Below are positions 26,703-35,321 of a stretch of DNA of 64,000 nucleotides, piece after piece; position 1 is the stretch's first letter; each line of letters starts with the position of its first letter. The stretch is from the NCBI GenBank assembly GCA_030145715.1, contig JAIXHQ010000002.1:1-64000 (forward strand), written 5' to 3'. Below the pieces are notes generated by a model. The model made no database searches. It saw only the letters and a list, made by a program, of their open reading frames with translations, and was not told the DNA's origin. The stretch comes from Sphingopyxis sp. Its GTDB lineage: Bacteria; Pseudomonadota; Alphaproteobacteria; Sphingomonadales; Sphingomonadaceae. The translations under genes were made by a program, and so were the position numbers.

Positions 26703-27989
26703 ATGAACGCCGAAACCCTGACCGCCCCGCCCCTGCCCGGCGACACCCCCGCCCTGATCGCCGCCATGGGCGCGCGCGCGCGCACCGCCGCAAAGGCGCT
26801 GGCGCTGGCGCCGACGGCGGACAAGGTCGCCGGACTGGTCGCCGCGGCCGCCCATGTCCGCGCGCGCGCCACGGACATATTGGCGTCCAATGCCGACGAT
26901 ATGGCGGCGGGGCAAACCAACGGCCTGTCGGCTGCGATGCTCGACCGGCTGCGGCTGGACGAGAGCCGTCTTGCCGCGATCGCCGACGCGATCGACGATG
27001 TTGCAAAGCTCCCCGATCCGACTGGGGCAGAGATCGACCGGGCGGCGCGGCCCAATGGGCTGGTGCTCAGCCGTGTGCGCGTACCGCTGGGCGTCGTCGG
27101 CATCATCTATGAAAGCCGCCCCAATGTGACTGCCGATGCCGCGGCGCTGGGCCTGATGTCGGGCAATGCCGTGATCCTGCGCGGCGGCAGCGAGGCGGTG
27201 CATTCGAACCGCGCAATCCATGCTGCGTTCGCGGCCGGGCTGATCGAGGCGGGGCTGCCCGCCGACGCGGTGCAACTGGTCCCGACGCAGGACCGCGCCG
27301 CCGTCGGCGCGATGCTCCGCGCGCAGGGGCTGATCGACATCATCATCCCGCGCGGCGGCAAAAGCCTGGTCGCGCGCGTGCAGGACGAGGCGCGGGTGCC
27401 GGTGCTGGCGCATCTCGACGGGATCAATCACCTCTATATCGACGGCGCCGCCGATCCGGCAAAGGCGGTGGAACTCGCCATCAACGCCAAGATGCGCCGC
27501 ACCGGCGTCTGCGGCGCGACCGAAACGATCCTGATCGATCGCGCCTTTGGCGCGCCGCTCGCCATCATCGACGCGCTGGTCAAGGCGGGCTGCGAAGTGC
27601 GCGGCGACCGGGATGTCGTGGCGCTCAGTCCGCACGTCGATCCCGCATCGGCGGGCGACTGGGACACCGAATATCTCGACGCCATCGTGTCGATCGCGAT
27701 GGTCGATGGCCTGACCGGCGCTCTCGCGCATATCGACGCCCATTCGAGCCGCCACACCGACGCGATCGTCACCGAGGATGCGGCCATCGCCGAACGCTTT
27801 CTGTCGGGCGTCGACAGCGCCATCGTCATGCACAATGCCTCAACCCAATTTGCCGACGGCGGCGAATTCGGCCTCGGCGCCGAAATCGGCATCGCCACCG
27901 GGCGGCTGCACGCGCGCGGTCCGGTGGCGCTGGAAGGGCTGACGACCTATAAATGGCTCGTGCGGGGAACGGGTCAGACCCGCCCTTGA
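26703..27989 (+). CDS. proA: Gamma-glutamyl phosphate reductase
   Basis: 428 residues. Aldehyde-dehydrogenase fold with YESRPNVTADAAALGLMSGN, the catalytic cysteine in MRRTGVCGATETIL, and a typical C-terminus GPVALEGLTTYKWLVRG. It reduces glutamyl-5-phosphate in proline synthesis. The start at 26703 is chosen for the family N-terminus; the upstream extension overlaps the phoD 5' end. proB is not in the window. A toxin-antitoxin pair follows 22 bases later. Confidence 0.96.
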   Translation: MNAETLTAPPLPGDTPALIAAMGARARTAAKALALAPTADKVAGLVAAAAHVRARATDILASNADDMAAGQTNGLSAAMLDRLRLDESRLAAIADAIDDVAKLPDPTGAEIDRAARPNGLVLSRVRVPLGVVGIIYESRPNVTADAAALGLMSGNAVILRGGSEAVHSNRAIHAAFAAGLIEAGLPADAVQLVPTQDRAAVGAMLRAQGLIDIIIPRGGKSLVARVQDEARVPVLAHLDGINHLYIDGAADPAKAVELAINAKMRRTGVCGATETILIDRAFGAPLAIIDALVKAGCEVRGDRDVVALSPHVDPASAGDWDTEYLDAIVSIAMVDGLTGALAHIDAHSSRHTDAIVTEDAAIAERFLSGVDSAIVMHNASTQFADGGEFGLGAEIGIATGRLHARGPVALEGLTTYKWLVRGTGQTRP

Positions 27990-27994
27990 ATCAT

Positions 27995-28004
27995 TTGTAT
28001 ACAA
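27995..28004. promoter_or_regulatory. TTGTATACAA palindrome before the toxin-antitoxin genes
   Basis: A perfect 10-base palindrome, with flanks giving CATTTGTATACAAGTG, lies between the proA stop and the antitoxin start. Ribbon-helix-helix antitoxins bind such short dyads to repress their own operon, so this is the likely operator. The region is AT-rich compared with its neighbours. Confidence 0.55.
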
Positions 28005-28011
28005 GTGATAC

Positions 28012-28284
28012 ATGTCGGCAATGAGCAAGCATGCTGTCATTTCCGCTCGCGTCGATACCGAAACGCTGGAGTTGGTCGACAGGATTGTCGCCGAGCAGGG
28101 ACGCAGCCGCGCTTGGTTCGTCGCACAGGCCGTTCGTCATGCCGCGGAGCAGGAGGCGCGCTTTGCCGCCTTCCTTCAGGAAGGTCGTGAGGACATTGCC
28201 GCCGGCCGTGTCGTCGATCATGCCGACGTACTGGCGATGATGGATGAAATGATCGCCGGTCACGAGGCGCGATGCCCAGAATAA
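28012..28284 (+). CDS. Ribbon-helix-helix antitoxin (CopG/ParD type)
   Basis: 90 residues, or 87 from the ATG at 28021. The N-terminal SKHAVISARVDTETLELVDR is the strand plus first helix of an RHH DNA-binding domain, followed by SRAWFVAQAVRHAAEQEARF. The acidic C-terminal part (GREDIAAGRVVDHADVLAMM) fits a toxin-binding arm. It overlaps the toxin gene by 13 bases. It should neutralise the toxin and repress the operon. Confidence 0.85.
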   Translation: MSAMSKHAVISARVDTETLELVDRIVAEQGRSRAWFVAQAVRHAAEQEARFAAFLQEGREDIAAGRVVDHADVLAMMDEMIAGHEARCPE

Positions 28285-28559
28285 TCTGGTCGAAAACGGC
28301 CGTTGCCGATCTGGCTCTGCTGAACGATTGGCTGGCCCGACACCGGCAACCACAAGAAGCAGCCGATTCGATCAGGGCAATCCGGAGCCAGGTCGTAAAT
28401 CTCGATCAATTTCCGGCGGTCGGATCGCCCATTCATGCGGGCACACGGAAATTGCTTATCAAGGGCCACCCTTTTGTCTTGCTCTACGAAGTGAACGGAC
28501 ACCAGCTTCTTATCCTGCGCCTCGTCCATAATCGCAGCGACTGGCAATCTCTCCGATGA
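28272..28559 (+). CDS. RelE/ParE-family toxin
   Basis: 95 residues. PRIIWSKTAVADLALLNDWL at the N-terminus and the C-terminal YEVNGHQLLILRLVHNRSDW, with the conserved arginine and tryptophan region, match ParE-like toxins. The target, gyrase or translation, is not decided by the sequence. Its stop codon overlaps the nadD start (ATGA, 28556-28559), tying a toxin to an essential gene. Confidence 0.85.
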   Translation: MPRIIWSKTAVADLALLNDWLARHRQPQEAADSIRAIRSQVVNLDQFPAVGSPIHAGTRKLLIKGHPFVLLYEVNGHQLLILRLVHNRSDWQSLR

Positions 28560-29209
28560 CCCTCACCGGCCTTTTCGGCGGCAGCTTCAATCCGGCGCAT
28601 GGCGGGCACCGCGCGATCAGTCTGAATGCGATCGACGCGTTGGGGCTGGACGAACTGTGGTGGCTCGTCTCGCCCGGCAATCCGCTGAAAACAGCAAAGG
28701 CCATGGCCCCGCTTTCCGCCCGCCTCGCCTCCGCCCAGCGGATGGCGCGCCGCTCCCCTATTCGGGCGACAGCGATCGAGGGTGAACTTGGCACGCGTTA
28801 TACGATCGACACGCTCAAAAAACTGGTGCGCCGCCACCCCGATCGGCAGTTCATCTGGATCATGGGCGCTGATAATCTGGCCCAATTGCCCCAATGGCGC
28901 GACTGGCGGGGAATTGCCCGCTTGATGCCGATTGCGGTCGTGGCGCGTCCGGGCTATAATGATCGCGCCCACGCAAGACGTGCGATGGGATGGCTGCGGC
29001 GATTTGTCCGGCCCGCAGCCCGAAAAATGCATTGGACAGATTGGAGACCGCCAGCCCTCGTGTTCCTGCGATTTTCGCCCGATGTGCGATCCGCAACTGC
29101 GATACGGCAGGCCAACCCCCGCTGGTTCGAACGCTATGAAGGCCGCGCGCTGCGCGACCCGATCACGCGCTCGCGGCTGGTGGATGTGAACAGGAAAGGA
29201 CGCATTTGA
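28556..29209 (+). CDS. nadD: Nicotinate-nucleotide adenylyltransferase
   Basis: 217 residues. The nucleotidyltransferase signature GLFGGSFNPAHGGHRAIS is at residues 5-22, and SATAIRQ near the C-terminus is the ISSTxIR-equivalent. It adenylates NaMN in NAD synthesis. It starts inside the toxin stop codon and ends in the rsfS start (TTGA), so toxin, nadD and rsfS may be translated from one message. Confidence 0.95.
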   Translation: MTLTGLFGGSFNPAHGGHRAISLNAIDALGLDELWWLVSPGNPLKTAKAMAPLSARLASAQRMARRSPIRATAIEGELGTRYTIDTLKKLVRRHPDRQFIWIMGADNLAQLPQWRDWRGIARLMPIAVVARPGYNDRAHARRAMGWLRRFVRPAARKMHWTDWRPPALVFLRFSPDVRSATAIRQANPRWFERYEGRALRDPITRSRLVDVNRKGRI

Positions 29210-29604
29210 TCGCCGCCACCCAGGGGGCCGCGCCCGGCGCCGCACCCGCCAATGACAGCGTGGAATCACTCCACGCGTTGATCCTCCACCAACTGGATGA
29301 GGATCAGGCCCAGGAAACCATTTCCATCCCGCTTGCCGGCAAAAGCAGCATCGCCGATCATATGGTGATCGCGAGCGGCCGTTCGACGCGCCATGTGTCG
29401 GCCATCGCCGAAAAGCTGGCGCAGCGGATCAAACAGGAAGCGGGCCGCCAGGTTCGCGTCGAAGGGTTGCCCAACGCCGATTGGGTGCTGCTCGATGCCG
29501 GCGACGTCATCGTCCACCTGTTCCGCCCGGAAGTGCGCAGCTTCTATAACCTTGAGCGTATGTGGTCGTTCGGCGACGCACCACCCGTGACTGCCGCGAA
29601 TTGA
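29206..29604 (+). CDS. rsfS: Ribosome silencing factor RsfS
   Basis: 132 residues. The core ADHMVIASGRSTRHVSAIAE, VEGLPNADWVLLDAGDVIVH and FRPEVRSFYNLERMW is the Iojap/RsfS family. It binds L14 (uL14) and blocks subunit joining during starvation. The TTG start at 29206 overlaps the nadD stop and follows AGGAAAGGA. The alanine-rich first 15 residues might be shorter if a later start is used. Confidence 0.93.
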   Translation: MIAATQGAAPGAAPANDSVESLHALILHQLDEDQAQETISIPLAGKSSIADHMVIASGRSTRHVSAIAEKLAQRIKQEAGRQVRVEGLPNADWVLLDAGDVIVHLFRPEVRSFYNLERMWSFGDAPPVTAAN

Positions 29605-29684
29605 CGTTTTTATTCTGTTCGGCCTAGAGCCCGAACAGAGGCGGCGCCGGCCCGCTTTCACCGAAGGTGAATGAAAACGTCATG
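29602..29684 (+). promoter_or_regulatory. Nested inverted repeats linking the rsfS stop and the rlmH start codon
   Basis: TGACGTTTTTATTC (29602-29615) can pair over all 14 bases with GAATGAAAACGTCA (29669-29682), with one G-U pair. Inside, CTGTTCGG (29615-29622) pairs with CCGAACAG (29631-29638). TTCACC (29657-29662) pairs with GGTGAA (29666-29671), which competes with the outer stem and contains the likely Shine-Dalgarno GGTGA of rlmH. The outer stem includes the rsfS stop and the first base of the rlmH ATG. This suggests an RNA element affecting rlmH translation. Confidence 0.55.
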
Positions 29685-30110
29685 TTGCTGCACATCATCG
29701 CGCGCGGGCGCATCGGGCGCGGGCCCGAGGCTGAGCTGGTCGAACGCTATATGAAGCGCGTGACCTGGGCGCAGAAGATATCCGAGCTTCCCGATGTCGG
29801 CGGCCGCATGCCCACCGCCGGGGACAATAGCCGCACCATCCTGCTCGACGAGGGCGGCGAACAGATGTCTTCGCTGGAGTTTGCGAAACTGCTCGAAAAC
29901 TGGCGCGATGGCGGGGTGCGCGAAGCGCGTTTCTGCCTTGGCGCCGCTGACGGCTTCGCGCCCGACGAACGCGAGGGCGCCGACAAGGTTATCGCATTCG
30001 GCCGCGCGACCTGGCCGCACCTGATGGCGCGGGCGATGCTGGCCGAACAATTGTGGCGCGCCACCAGCATCATCGCCGGCCACCCCTATCATCGCGAAGG
30101 GCGCCAGTGA
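29682..30110 (+). CDS. rlmH: 23S rRNA (pseudouridine1915-N3)-methyltransferase
   Basis: 142 residues, a single SPOUT domain. MLLHIIARGRIGRGPEAELV at the N-terminus, LDEGGEQMSSLEFA in the middle, and the SAM knot FCLGAADGFAPDE and MARAMLAEQLWRA with YHREGRQ at the end fit RlmH. The ATG at 29682 gives the normal start. Its stop overlaps the GTG start of envC. Confidence 0.95.
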   Translation: MLLHIIARGRIGRGPEAELVERYMKRVTWAQKISELPDVGGRMPTAGDNSRTILLDEGGEQMSSLEFAKLLENWRDGGVREARFCLGAADGFAPDEREGADKVIAFGRATWPHLMARAMLAEQLWRATSIIAGHPYHREGRQ

Positions 30111-31321
30111 GGCGGGCCATCGCCGCATTGGCCGGCGCGGCCATTTTTGCGGGCGGCGCACTGGCGCTGGCGCAGAGCGACGTCTTTGATGTTAGGGCCA
30201 TTGCGGCGCGCGAACGCGAACAATTGATCGCTGCAAAACAGCAATCGGTCGAGGCCATGGCACGCAGCGCCTCGCTGGAAAAGCAGGCGGCGGCGGCCAG
30301 CAGCGAGGCCGACCGGCTGAAGAAGCGCAGCGCCGCACTCGCCGCGCGCATCCAGTCTGCCGAAGCCGACATTAGCGCGGGGGAGGCGCGTGTCGCCCTC
30401 GTCAGCCGCCGCCTTGCCGGACAACGCGCGCGGTTGGCCGAACAGCAACAGCCGCTGCTGGAACTCGCCGCATCGCTCCAGCAACTCAGCCGCCAGCCGC
30501 CGGTCAGCGTCCTTGCCCAGCCGGGATCGCTGACCGACATGGTCCATGCCCGCGCGGTAATCGACGCGGCGATGCCGGTAATCGAACGCCGGACCGCCGG
30601 TGTCCGGCGCGAACTGACGGCGCTGGACCTGACCCGCCGCCAGCAGGCGGCGGCGCTTGGTGCGCTGGCTGGAAGCAGGACGCAACTGGCACAGCGCCGC
30701 GATGCGCTGACGCGGCTGGAAAACGAAGGGCGGCTGCGGTCGCGCGAACTGATGAGCAGCGCACAGCTAGAGGCCGACCGGGCGCTGGGGCTGGGCGAAA
30801 AGGCGCGCGACATCGTCGACCTGATGGATTCCCTCGAAGCCGATGGCGCCGTGCGCGCCGAACTCGCGCAACTTGCGGGCCCGCTGCCCCGTCCACGCAA
30901 TCCGCAAGCCAGCGTCACCGGCGCGGCGCCCGCCGCCACCCCCGAAGCCGAATTGACGCAGGGTGCATACCGCCTGCCCGTGGTCGGACGCATCGTCGCC
31001 GGGCTGGGCGAGGTGAATGAAAGCGGCGTAAGGTCGCGCGGACTGACGGTCGCGGCACAGCCCGGCGGACAGGTCGTCGCCCCAGCCCCCGGCCGCGTCA
31101 GCTTTGCCGGCGACTATCGCGGCTATGGCAAGATCGTCATCATCGACCATGGCGGCGGCTGGGTGTCGTTGCTGACGGGGATGATCGGCCTGTCTGTCGG
31201 CGTTGGCGACACGGTCGATGCCGGCGCGCCGATCGGTCGCGCGGGGTCGGACGACAGCCGCATCACCGTCGAACTCCGCCGCGCCGGACGGCCCGTCGAC
31301 ATCGCCCGGATGCTCGGCTGA
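30107..31321 (+). CDS. Murein hydrolase activator EnvC-like (degenerate LytM/M23)
   Basis: 404 residues from the GTG at 30107, which overlaps the rlmH stop as GTGA. Signal peptide near residues 3-20. A long coiled coil spans about residues 25-120, and a LytM domain lies at the C-terminus (APGRVSFAGDYRGYGKIVII, DHGGGWVSLLTG). The first metal-binding His/Asp pair is missing (RSRGLTVAAQ instead), and the final HxH is not present. It therefore fits an amidase activator rather than an active endopeptidase. The product works at the septum in the periplasm. Confidence 0.88.
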   Translation: MRRAIAALAGAAIFAGGALALAQSDVFDVRAIAAREREQLIAAKQQSVEAMARSASLEKQAAAASSEADRLKKRSAALAARIQSAEADISAGEARVALVSRRLAGQRARLAEQQQPLLELAASLQQLSRQPPVSVLAQPGSLTDMVHARAVIDAAMPVIERRTAGVRRELTALDLTRRQQAAALGALAGSRTQLAQRRDALTRLENEGRLRSRELMSSAQLEADRALGLGEKARDIVDLMDSLEADGAVRAELAQLAGPLPRPRNPQASVTGAAPAATPEAELTQGAYRLPVVGRIVAGLGEVNESGVRSRGLTVAAQPGGQVVAPAPGRVSFAGDYRGYGKIVIIDHGGGWVSLLTGMIGLSVGVGDTVDAGAPIGRAGSDDSRITVELRRAGRPVDIARMLG

Positions 31322-31373
31322 TCGCCCGCGACACTCGGCGGTTCGGCGTGTGCGCCCCATCGGGATGCGCCGC

Positions 31374-31402
31374 TTGACGCTCGCAGATTTGCGTAGGAGT
31401 AT
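31374..31402 (+). promoter_or_regulatory. Possible sigma-70 promoter for ctpA
   Basis: TTGACG at 31374-31379 and GAGTAT at 31397-31402 with 17 bases between, 54 bases before the ctpA ATG. The -35 is strong and the -10 weak. It would allow ctpA to be expressed independently of the nadD-envC run. Confidence 0.4.
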
Positions 31403-31455
31403 AGCGTGCCGGGGTTTATAAAGCAGGATTGCTCTCGCGTGATTGAAAGACGCCC

Positions 31456-32859
31456 ATGACCGAAACGACCAAGACCGCCGCGTCGCGGACCCCTTCATCG
31501 CCGCGCCGCCGCTTTGCATTGTGGCAGGGTGCCGCCGCAATTTCGACGCTGGCGCTGGTCCCGCTGGCAACCGGCGCGATGGCGACCGTCGATTCCAAGA
31601 CGCAGGAAGAAATCTCGCGCTTCATGGACGTCTACCTCGAAGTCAAATCCAACTATGTCGAACCGGTCGATGATTCAAAACTGATCGAAGGCGCCATCAA
31701 CGGAATGCTCGCCAGCCTCGACCCCCATTCGGGCTATCTTGATGCGCGCGGCTTTTCGAACCTGCGCACCCAGACTGACGGCGAATATGGCGGGCTGGGC
31801 CTTTCGGTGACGATGGAGGACGGCGTGGTAAAGGTCATCGCGCCGACCGCCGACACCCCAGCCGCCAAGGCGGGCATCAAGGCGGGCGATTATATCACCC
31901 ATATCAACAAGGAACTGATCTTTGGCCTGACGCTGGACGAAGCGGTCGAACAGATGCGCGGCAAGCCCGGCACCAAGATCGGCGTCACCGTCGTTCGCGA
32001 AGGCCAGGACAAGCCGATCGAAATGACCCTGACGCGTGAGATCATCGATCTGAAGCCCGTGAAATGGGAAGTCAGCGGCGATGTCGGCGTTCTGACCGTC
32101 GCCAGCTTCTCCGCCGATGCGACGACCGACCTCCGGGCGGCGATGATGGCCGTTGAAAAATCGCTGGGCAAGAAACCGCGCGGCTGGATACTTGACCTGC
32201 GGTCGAACCCCGGCGGGCTGCTCGACGAAGCCGTTGGGATCAGCGACCTGTTCCTTGAACGCGGCGAGATCGTGTCGCAGCGCGGCCGGAAAAAAGGCGA
32301 TATTGAACGCTATTTCGCCGAACCCGGTGACATCACGGCCGGTGCGCCGGTGGTTGTATTGATCGATTCGGGGTCGGCATCGGCCTCCGAAATCGTGGCG
32401 GGCGCGTTGCAGGACCAGCACCGCGCGGTCGTGATGGGCGAACGCAGTTTTGGCAAGGGATCGGTCCAGACGGTCCTGCCGCTCAGCGACACCACCGCGC
32501 TGCGCCTGACCACGGCGCGCTATTACACGCCGTCGGGCCGCAGCGTTCAGGAAGGCGGCATCGAACCCGACATCCGCGTGCCGCAACTGTCGGATCCCGA
32601 CTATGCCTCGCGCCCCAAATTCCGCGAAAGTGACCTGCGCCGTCACCTGATCAATGAAAAGAAGGTCGACAACAGCCTGCTTGAAAAGGATGAAAAGGCC
32701 GACCCGCGCTTTACCGCGACGGCGGCCGATCTGAAGGCCAAGGGAATCGAGGACTTTCAATTATATTATGCGCTGCAGACGATCGGCCGGATCAACCCCG
32801 TCGCGCCGCGCATGGCACAGGCCGGAAAGCCCGGTGCCAAGCCCGCCAGCCGCAATTAA
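31456..32859 (+). CDS. ctpA: Carboxyl-terminal processing protease, S41 family
   Basis: 467 residues. A leader with a hydrophobic stretch near residues 20-45 (GAAAISTLALVPLATGAMA), then a PDZ domain (GLGLSVTMEDGVVKVIAP), and the protease core: SNPGGLLDEAV, GSASASEIVAGALQD with catalytic Ser, and GERSFGKGSVQ with catalytic Lys. It trims or degrades periplasmic substrates, often cell-wall hydrolases, which fits the EnvC-like neighbour. Confidence 0.94.
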   Translation: MTETTKTAASRTPSSPRRRFALWQGAAAISTLALVPLATGAMATVDSKTQEEISRFMDVYLEVKSNYVEPVDDSKLIEGAINGMLASLDPHSGYLDARGFSNLRTQTDGEYGGLGLSVTMEDGVVKVIAPTADTPAAKAGIKAGDYITHINKELIFGLTLDEAVEQMRGKPGTKIGVTVVREGQDKPIEMTLTREIIDLKPVKWEVSGDVGVLTVASFSADATTDLRAAMMAVEKSLGKKPRGWILDLRSNPGGLLDEAVGISDLFLERGEIVSQRGRKKGDIERYFAEPGDITAGAPVVVLIDSGSASASEIVAGALQDQHRAVVMGERSFGKGSVQTVLPLSDTTALRLTTARYYTPSGRSVQEGGIEPDIRVPQLSDPDYASRPKFRESDLRRHLINEKKVDNSLLEKDEKADPRFTATAADLKAKGIEDFQLYYALQTIGRINPVAPRMAQAGKPGAKPASRN

Positions 32860-32872
32860 GGATCGACCCGTC

Positions 32873-33355
32873 ATGTTGAAATCGCGGCTTTCCGCACCCT
32901 GGGTCGCGCTTGCGGCGCCGGTTCTGCTCTATGGCGGCGCGCTCGTGTCGCAATATGGCTTTGGCCTCCACCCGTGCGAGATGTGCTACTGGCAACGCTG
33001 GCCGCATCAGGCGGCGATCCTTCTCGCGCTACTGGCGCTGATGCTCCACCGCAACGACACTGCAATGCGCCTCTTCACGCGGCTTGCCGCCATCGCGATC
33101 GCCATCAGCGGCGCAATCGGCATCTATCACGCCGGGGTCGAATACGGGTTCTGGGAAGGCGTCACGACCTGCGCGAGAGGTGCTGGCGGTCGCGTGTCGC
33201 TCGACGCGATGATAAACGCGCCGCTGATCCGCTGCGACACCGCGCAATGGACGCTGTTCGGTATCTCGCTCGCAGGGTTTAATGCGATTTTCTCGCTGAG
33301 CGCGGCGGCGCTCATCTTGACCTTGCTTCGCCGCAAGACCACGACGGCGGCATGA
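32873..33355 (+). CDS. dsbB: Disulfide bond formation protein B
   Basis: 160 residues, four membrane helices. The first periplasmic loop has CEMC in LHPCEMCYWQRW, and the second has Cys in TTCARGAGG and IRCDTAQW, the full DsbB set. It reoxidises DsbA with quinone, which agrees with coq7 overlapping its stop (ATGATG at 33352). The ATG at 32873 is used, because the upstream frame runs into ctpA. Confidence 0.9.
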   Translation: MLKSRLSAPWVALAAPVLLYGGALVSQYGFGLHPCEMCYWQRWPHQAAILLALLALMLHRNDTAMRLFTRLAAIAIAISGAIGIYHAGVEYGFWEGVTTCARGAGGRVSLDAMINAPLIRCDTAQWTLFGISLAGFNAIFSLSAAALILTLLRRKTTTAA

Positions 33356-33879
33356 TGCAGAACAGGACCGGCAAACGCACCGCATCGATGATCCGCGTCG
33401 ATCAGGCGGGGGAATATGGCGCGACGCGCATCTATGCGGGGCAACTCGCGGTGATGGGCGATCGCCACCCGATGGCGCGCGAGATCGCACATATGGCCGA
33501 ACAGGAAGAACGCCACCGCAAATTCTTCGACGCCATGATCGCAAAGCGTGGTGTCCGCCCGACCGCGCTCCAGCCCTTCTGGAATGTCGCGGGCTTTGCG
33601 TTGGGCGCCGTCACCGCGGCCATGGGTCCGCGCGCCGCGATGGCGTGCACCGCCGCGGTCGAGACTGAAATCGACCGCCATTACAGCGCCCAGCTCGACG
33701 AACTGGGCGACAGCGACCCCGAACTCAGCGCCGCCGTCGCCGATTTTCGCGCCGAGGAACTGGAGCATAAGGATGCCGCGATCAAGGCGGGCGCCGAAAG
33801 CGCCCCCGGCTACCCGGTCCTCAGCCTGGCGATCCGCGCCGGATGCCGTGCAGCCATCGCGCTGTCGAAGCGTATTTGA
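33352..33879 (+). CDS. coq7: Demethoxyubiquinone hydroxylase Coq7
   Basis: 175 residues. The diiron ligands are in VDQAGEYGATRIY, EQEERHRKFF, VETEIDRHY and EELEHKDAA (two ExxH motifs in repeated halves). It inserts the penultimate ring hydroxyl of ubiquinone. Two adjacent ATG codons at 33352 and 33355 overlap the dsbB stop codon. Confidence 0.95.
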   Translation: MMQNRTGKRTASMIRVDQAGEYGATRIYAGQLAVMGDRHPMAREIAHMAEQEERHRKFFDAMIAKRGVRPTALQPFWNVAGFALGAVTAAMGPRAAMACTAAVETEIDRHYSAQLDELGDSDPELSAAVADFRAEELEHKDAAIKAGAESAPGYPVLSLAIRAGCRAAIALSKRI

Positions 33880-33979
33880 AAGAAGGCGTCTCGATTTCGC
33901 ATCACGCGAAGGGACGAGAGATGTTCATTGTCGGTGCAGCCAGCCCATGGCATCACGTCTGAAACGAAAAGGAAATCCG

Positions 33980-34585
33980 ATGACCCGCCTGCCCCTGTTC
34001 GCGTTGATCCTGGTCGGTAGCGCCGCCGCCATGCCCGCCGCGGCGCAGACCGGGTCCGCCGATGCCGAAAAGATCAATCAGGTCATCGTCTATGGCAATG
34101 ACCGGTGCGAACAGAGCAGCCCCAACGAAATCGTCGTATGTAACCGCCTGCCCGAAAGCGAACGCTATCGCGTGCCGCCGATGCTGCGCGGTAATCCGCT
34201 TGATGTCCGCAACGAAGCCTGGGCGAACAAGGTCGTTGCGCTCGAACGGGTCGGCCGTTTCGGCACGGACAGTTGCTCGCCCACCGGGCTTGGCGGCTTC
34301 ACCGGCTGTACGCAGGCGCTACTCGCGGGCGCCAAGGCTGAGCGCCAAGCGTCGGACAAGACCGACTGGCAGGCAATGATCGCGGACGAACGCGCCAAGC
34401 GTATCGCCGGGATCGACGCCGCCGCGAACGAGGTCGAAGCGGCCGTCGTTGCGGAGGAACGCGCACTTGCCGAGCGTCAGAAGGCCGCCGACGAACTCGA
34501 ACGACAGGCGAGCGGCCAGGCACCCCGGCCCGCAACAGCCGATGCCGTCGACGACCAGCCGCTGCCGACGCCGCCGCGCGACTAA
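33980..34585 (+). CDS. Exported hypothetical protein with two-cysteine motif
   Basis: 201 residues after AAAGGAAATC. A signal peptide ends near residue 22 (AAMPAAAQ). The mature part has GNDRCEQSSPNEIVVCNRLPE and RFGTDSCSPTGLGGFTGCTQ, four cysteines likely to form disulfides, then a C-terminal alanine/glutamate-rich helix and a proline-rich tail. This type is common in sphingomonads, but the function is unknown. It follows coq7 by 100 bases. Confidence 0.75.
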   Translation: MTRLPLFALILVGSAAAMPAAAQTGSADAEKINQVIVYGNDRCEQSSPNEIVVCNRLPESERYRVPPMLRGNPLDVRNEAWANKVVALERVGRFGTDSCSPTGLGGFTGCTQALLAGAKAERQASDKTDWQAMIADERAKRIAGIDAAANEVEAAVVAEERALAERQKAADELERQASGQAPRPATADAVDDQPLPTPPRD

Positions 34586-34860
34586 GCGATCGGTCGCCCC
34601 CACGCTATTGAGGGCGCGCCCATCAAAAATTGATCTGAGCACCCCGGTCGGCACCGATCATCTCATCGCGTGCCCGAGCCTGAAAATCGGTCACTTTAAC
34701 GCCATATTTGCAGCATTTTGGCACCCCACCGCGATTTTGTTGCGAATCTGCGCCCAACCGAGTGCAAAAATTAACGAATCGCGGGCAAGCTGTCTTGACT
34801 TGGTAATTTTTGGAGCAAAACCTGTGCTTCTGGGAATCGCCAGCCTAAGGGGGCTGTAAC

Positions 34861-35259
34861 ATGGCATCAACTTTCGGACCGCGCCTGTTGCGGCGCACGG
34901 CTGGCAGCGTGCCGCCTGCACGAAGCCTTGGACGCCGAATGACCTGGCATGCCGCGGCTGCCCTTCTGGTCTTTGCCGCTATTCAGATCTGGCTTGTCAC
35001 CAGCGCGGTTGCTGCTGGGGCCCCGTCGGCCTTCATCATCGTGGCGCTCGTCATCTTGCTCGCTCTCGCGTTGCCCGTCGCGCGATCGACTGAGCGGCAT
35101 TGGTCTCGCCTCAGCCGCCAGGCGCTCGCCAGTTGGGGTCTGCATGCACGATTTCGCCGCGATGTCCGTCGGCTATGGATTGCCGCGCTGACGCTGCCGT
35201 TCCTGTGGATCAGCGGCGCGATCGCCGCCACCGACGCGATCGCGGCAATCATCAACTAA
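34861..35259 (+). CDS. Hypothetical small membrane protein
   Basis: 132 residues. An arginine-rich start (RLLRRTAGS) is followed by helices near residues 30-50 and 53-72 and a third at about 110-131 (LWIAALTLPFLWISGAIAAT). No known family is recognised. AAGGGGGCTG sits just upstream. The 275 bases before it are AT-richer than average and hold a possible -35 TTGACT near 34796 but no further gene. Confidence 0.6.
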   Translation: MASTFGPRLLRRTAGSVPPARSLGRRMTWHAAAALLVFAAIQIWLVTSAVAAGAPSAFIIVALVILLALALPVARSTERHWSRLSRQALASWGLHARFRRDVRRLWIAALTLPFLWISGAIAATDAIAAIIN

Positions 35260-35321
35260 GTCGTCTGCTTTTCCGAAGACTTTATTTTGACGCCTTCCTG
35301 CGCGCCGTATAGGGCCCGGGA

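Noticed and set aside
30107-31321. Active M23 endopeptidase
   Set aside because: The LytM domain lacks the first His/Asp ligands and the HxH motif, so an activator role is more likely.
34586-34860. Possible gene or riboswitch in the 275-base gap before the small membrane protein
   Set aside because: Only a TTGACT-like -35 and no convincing -10, open frame or known aptamer pattern was seen.
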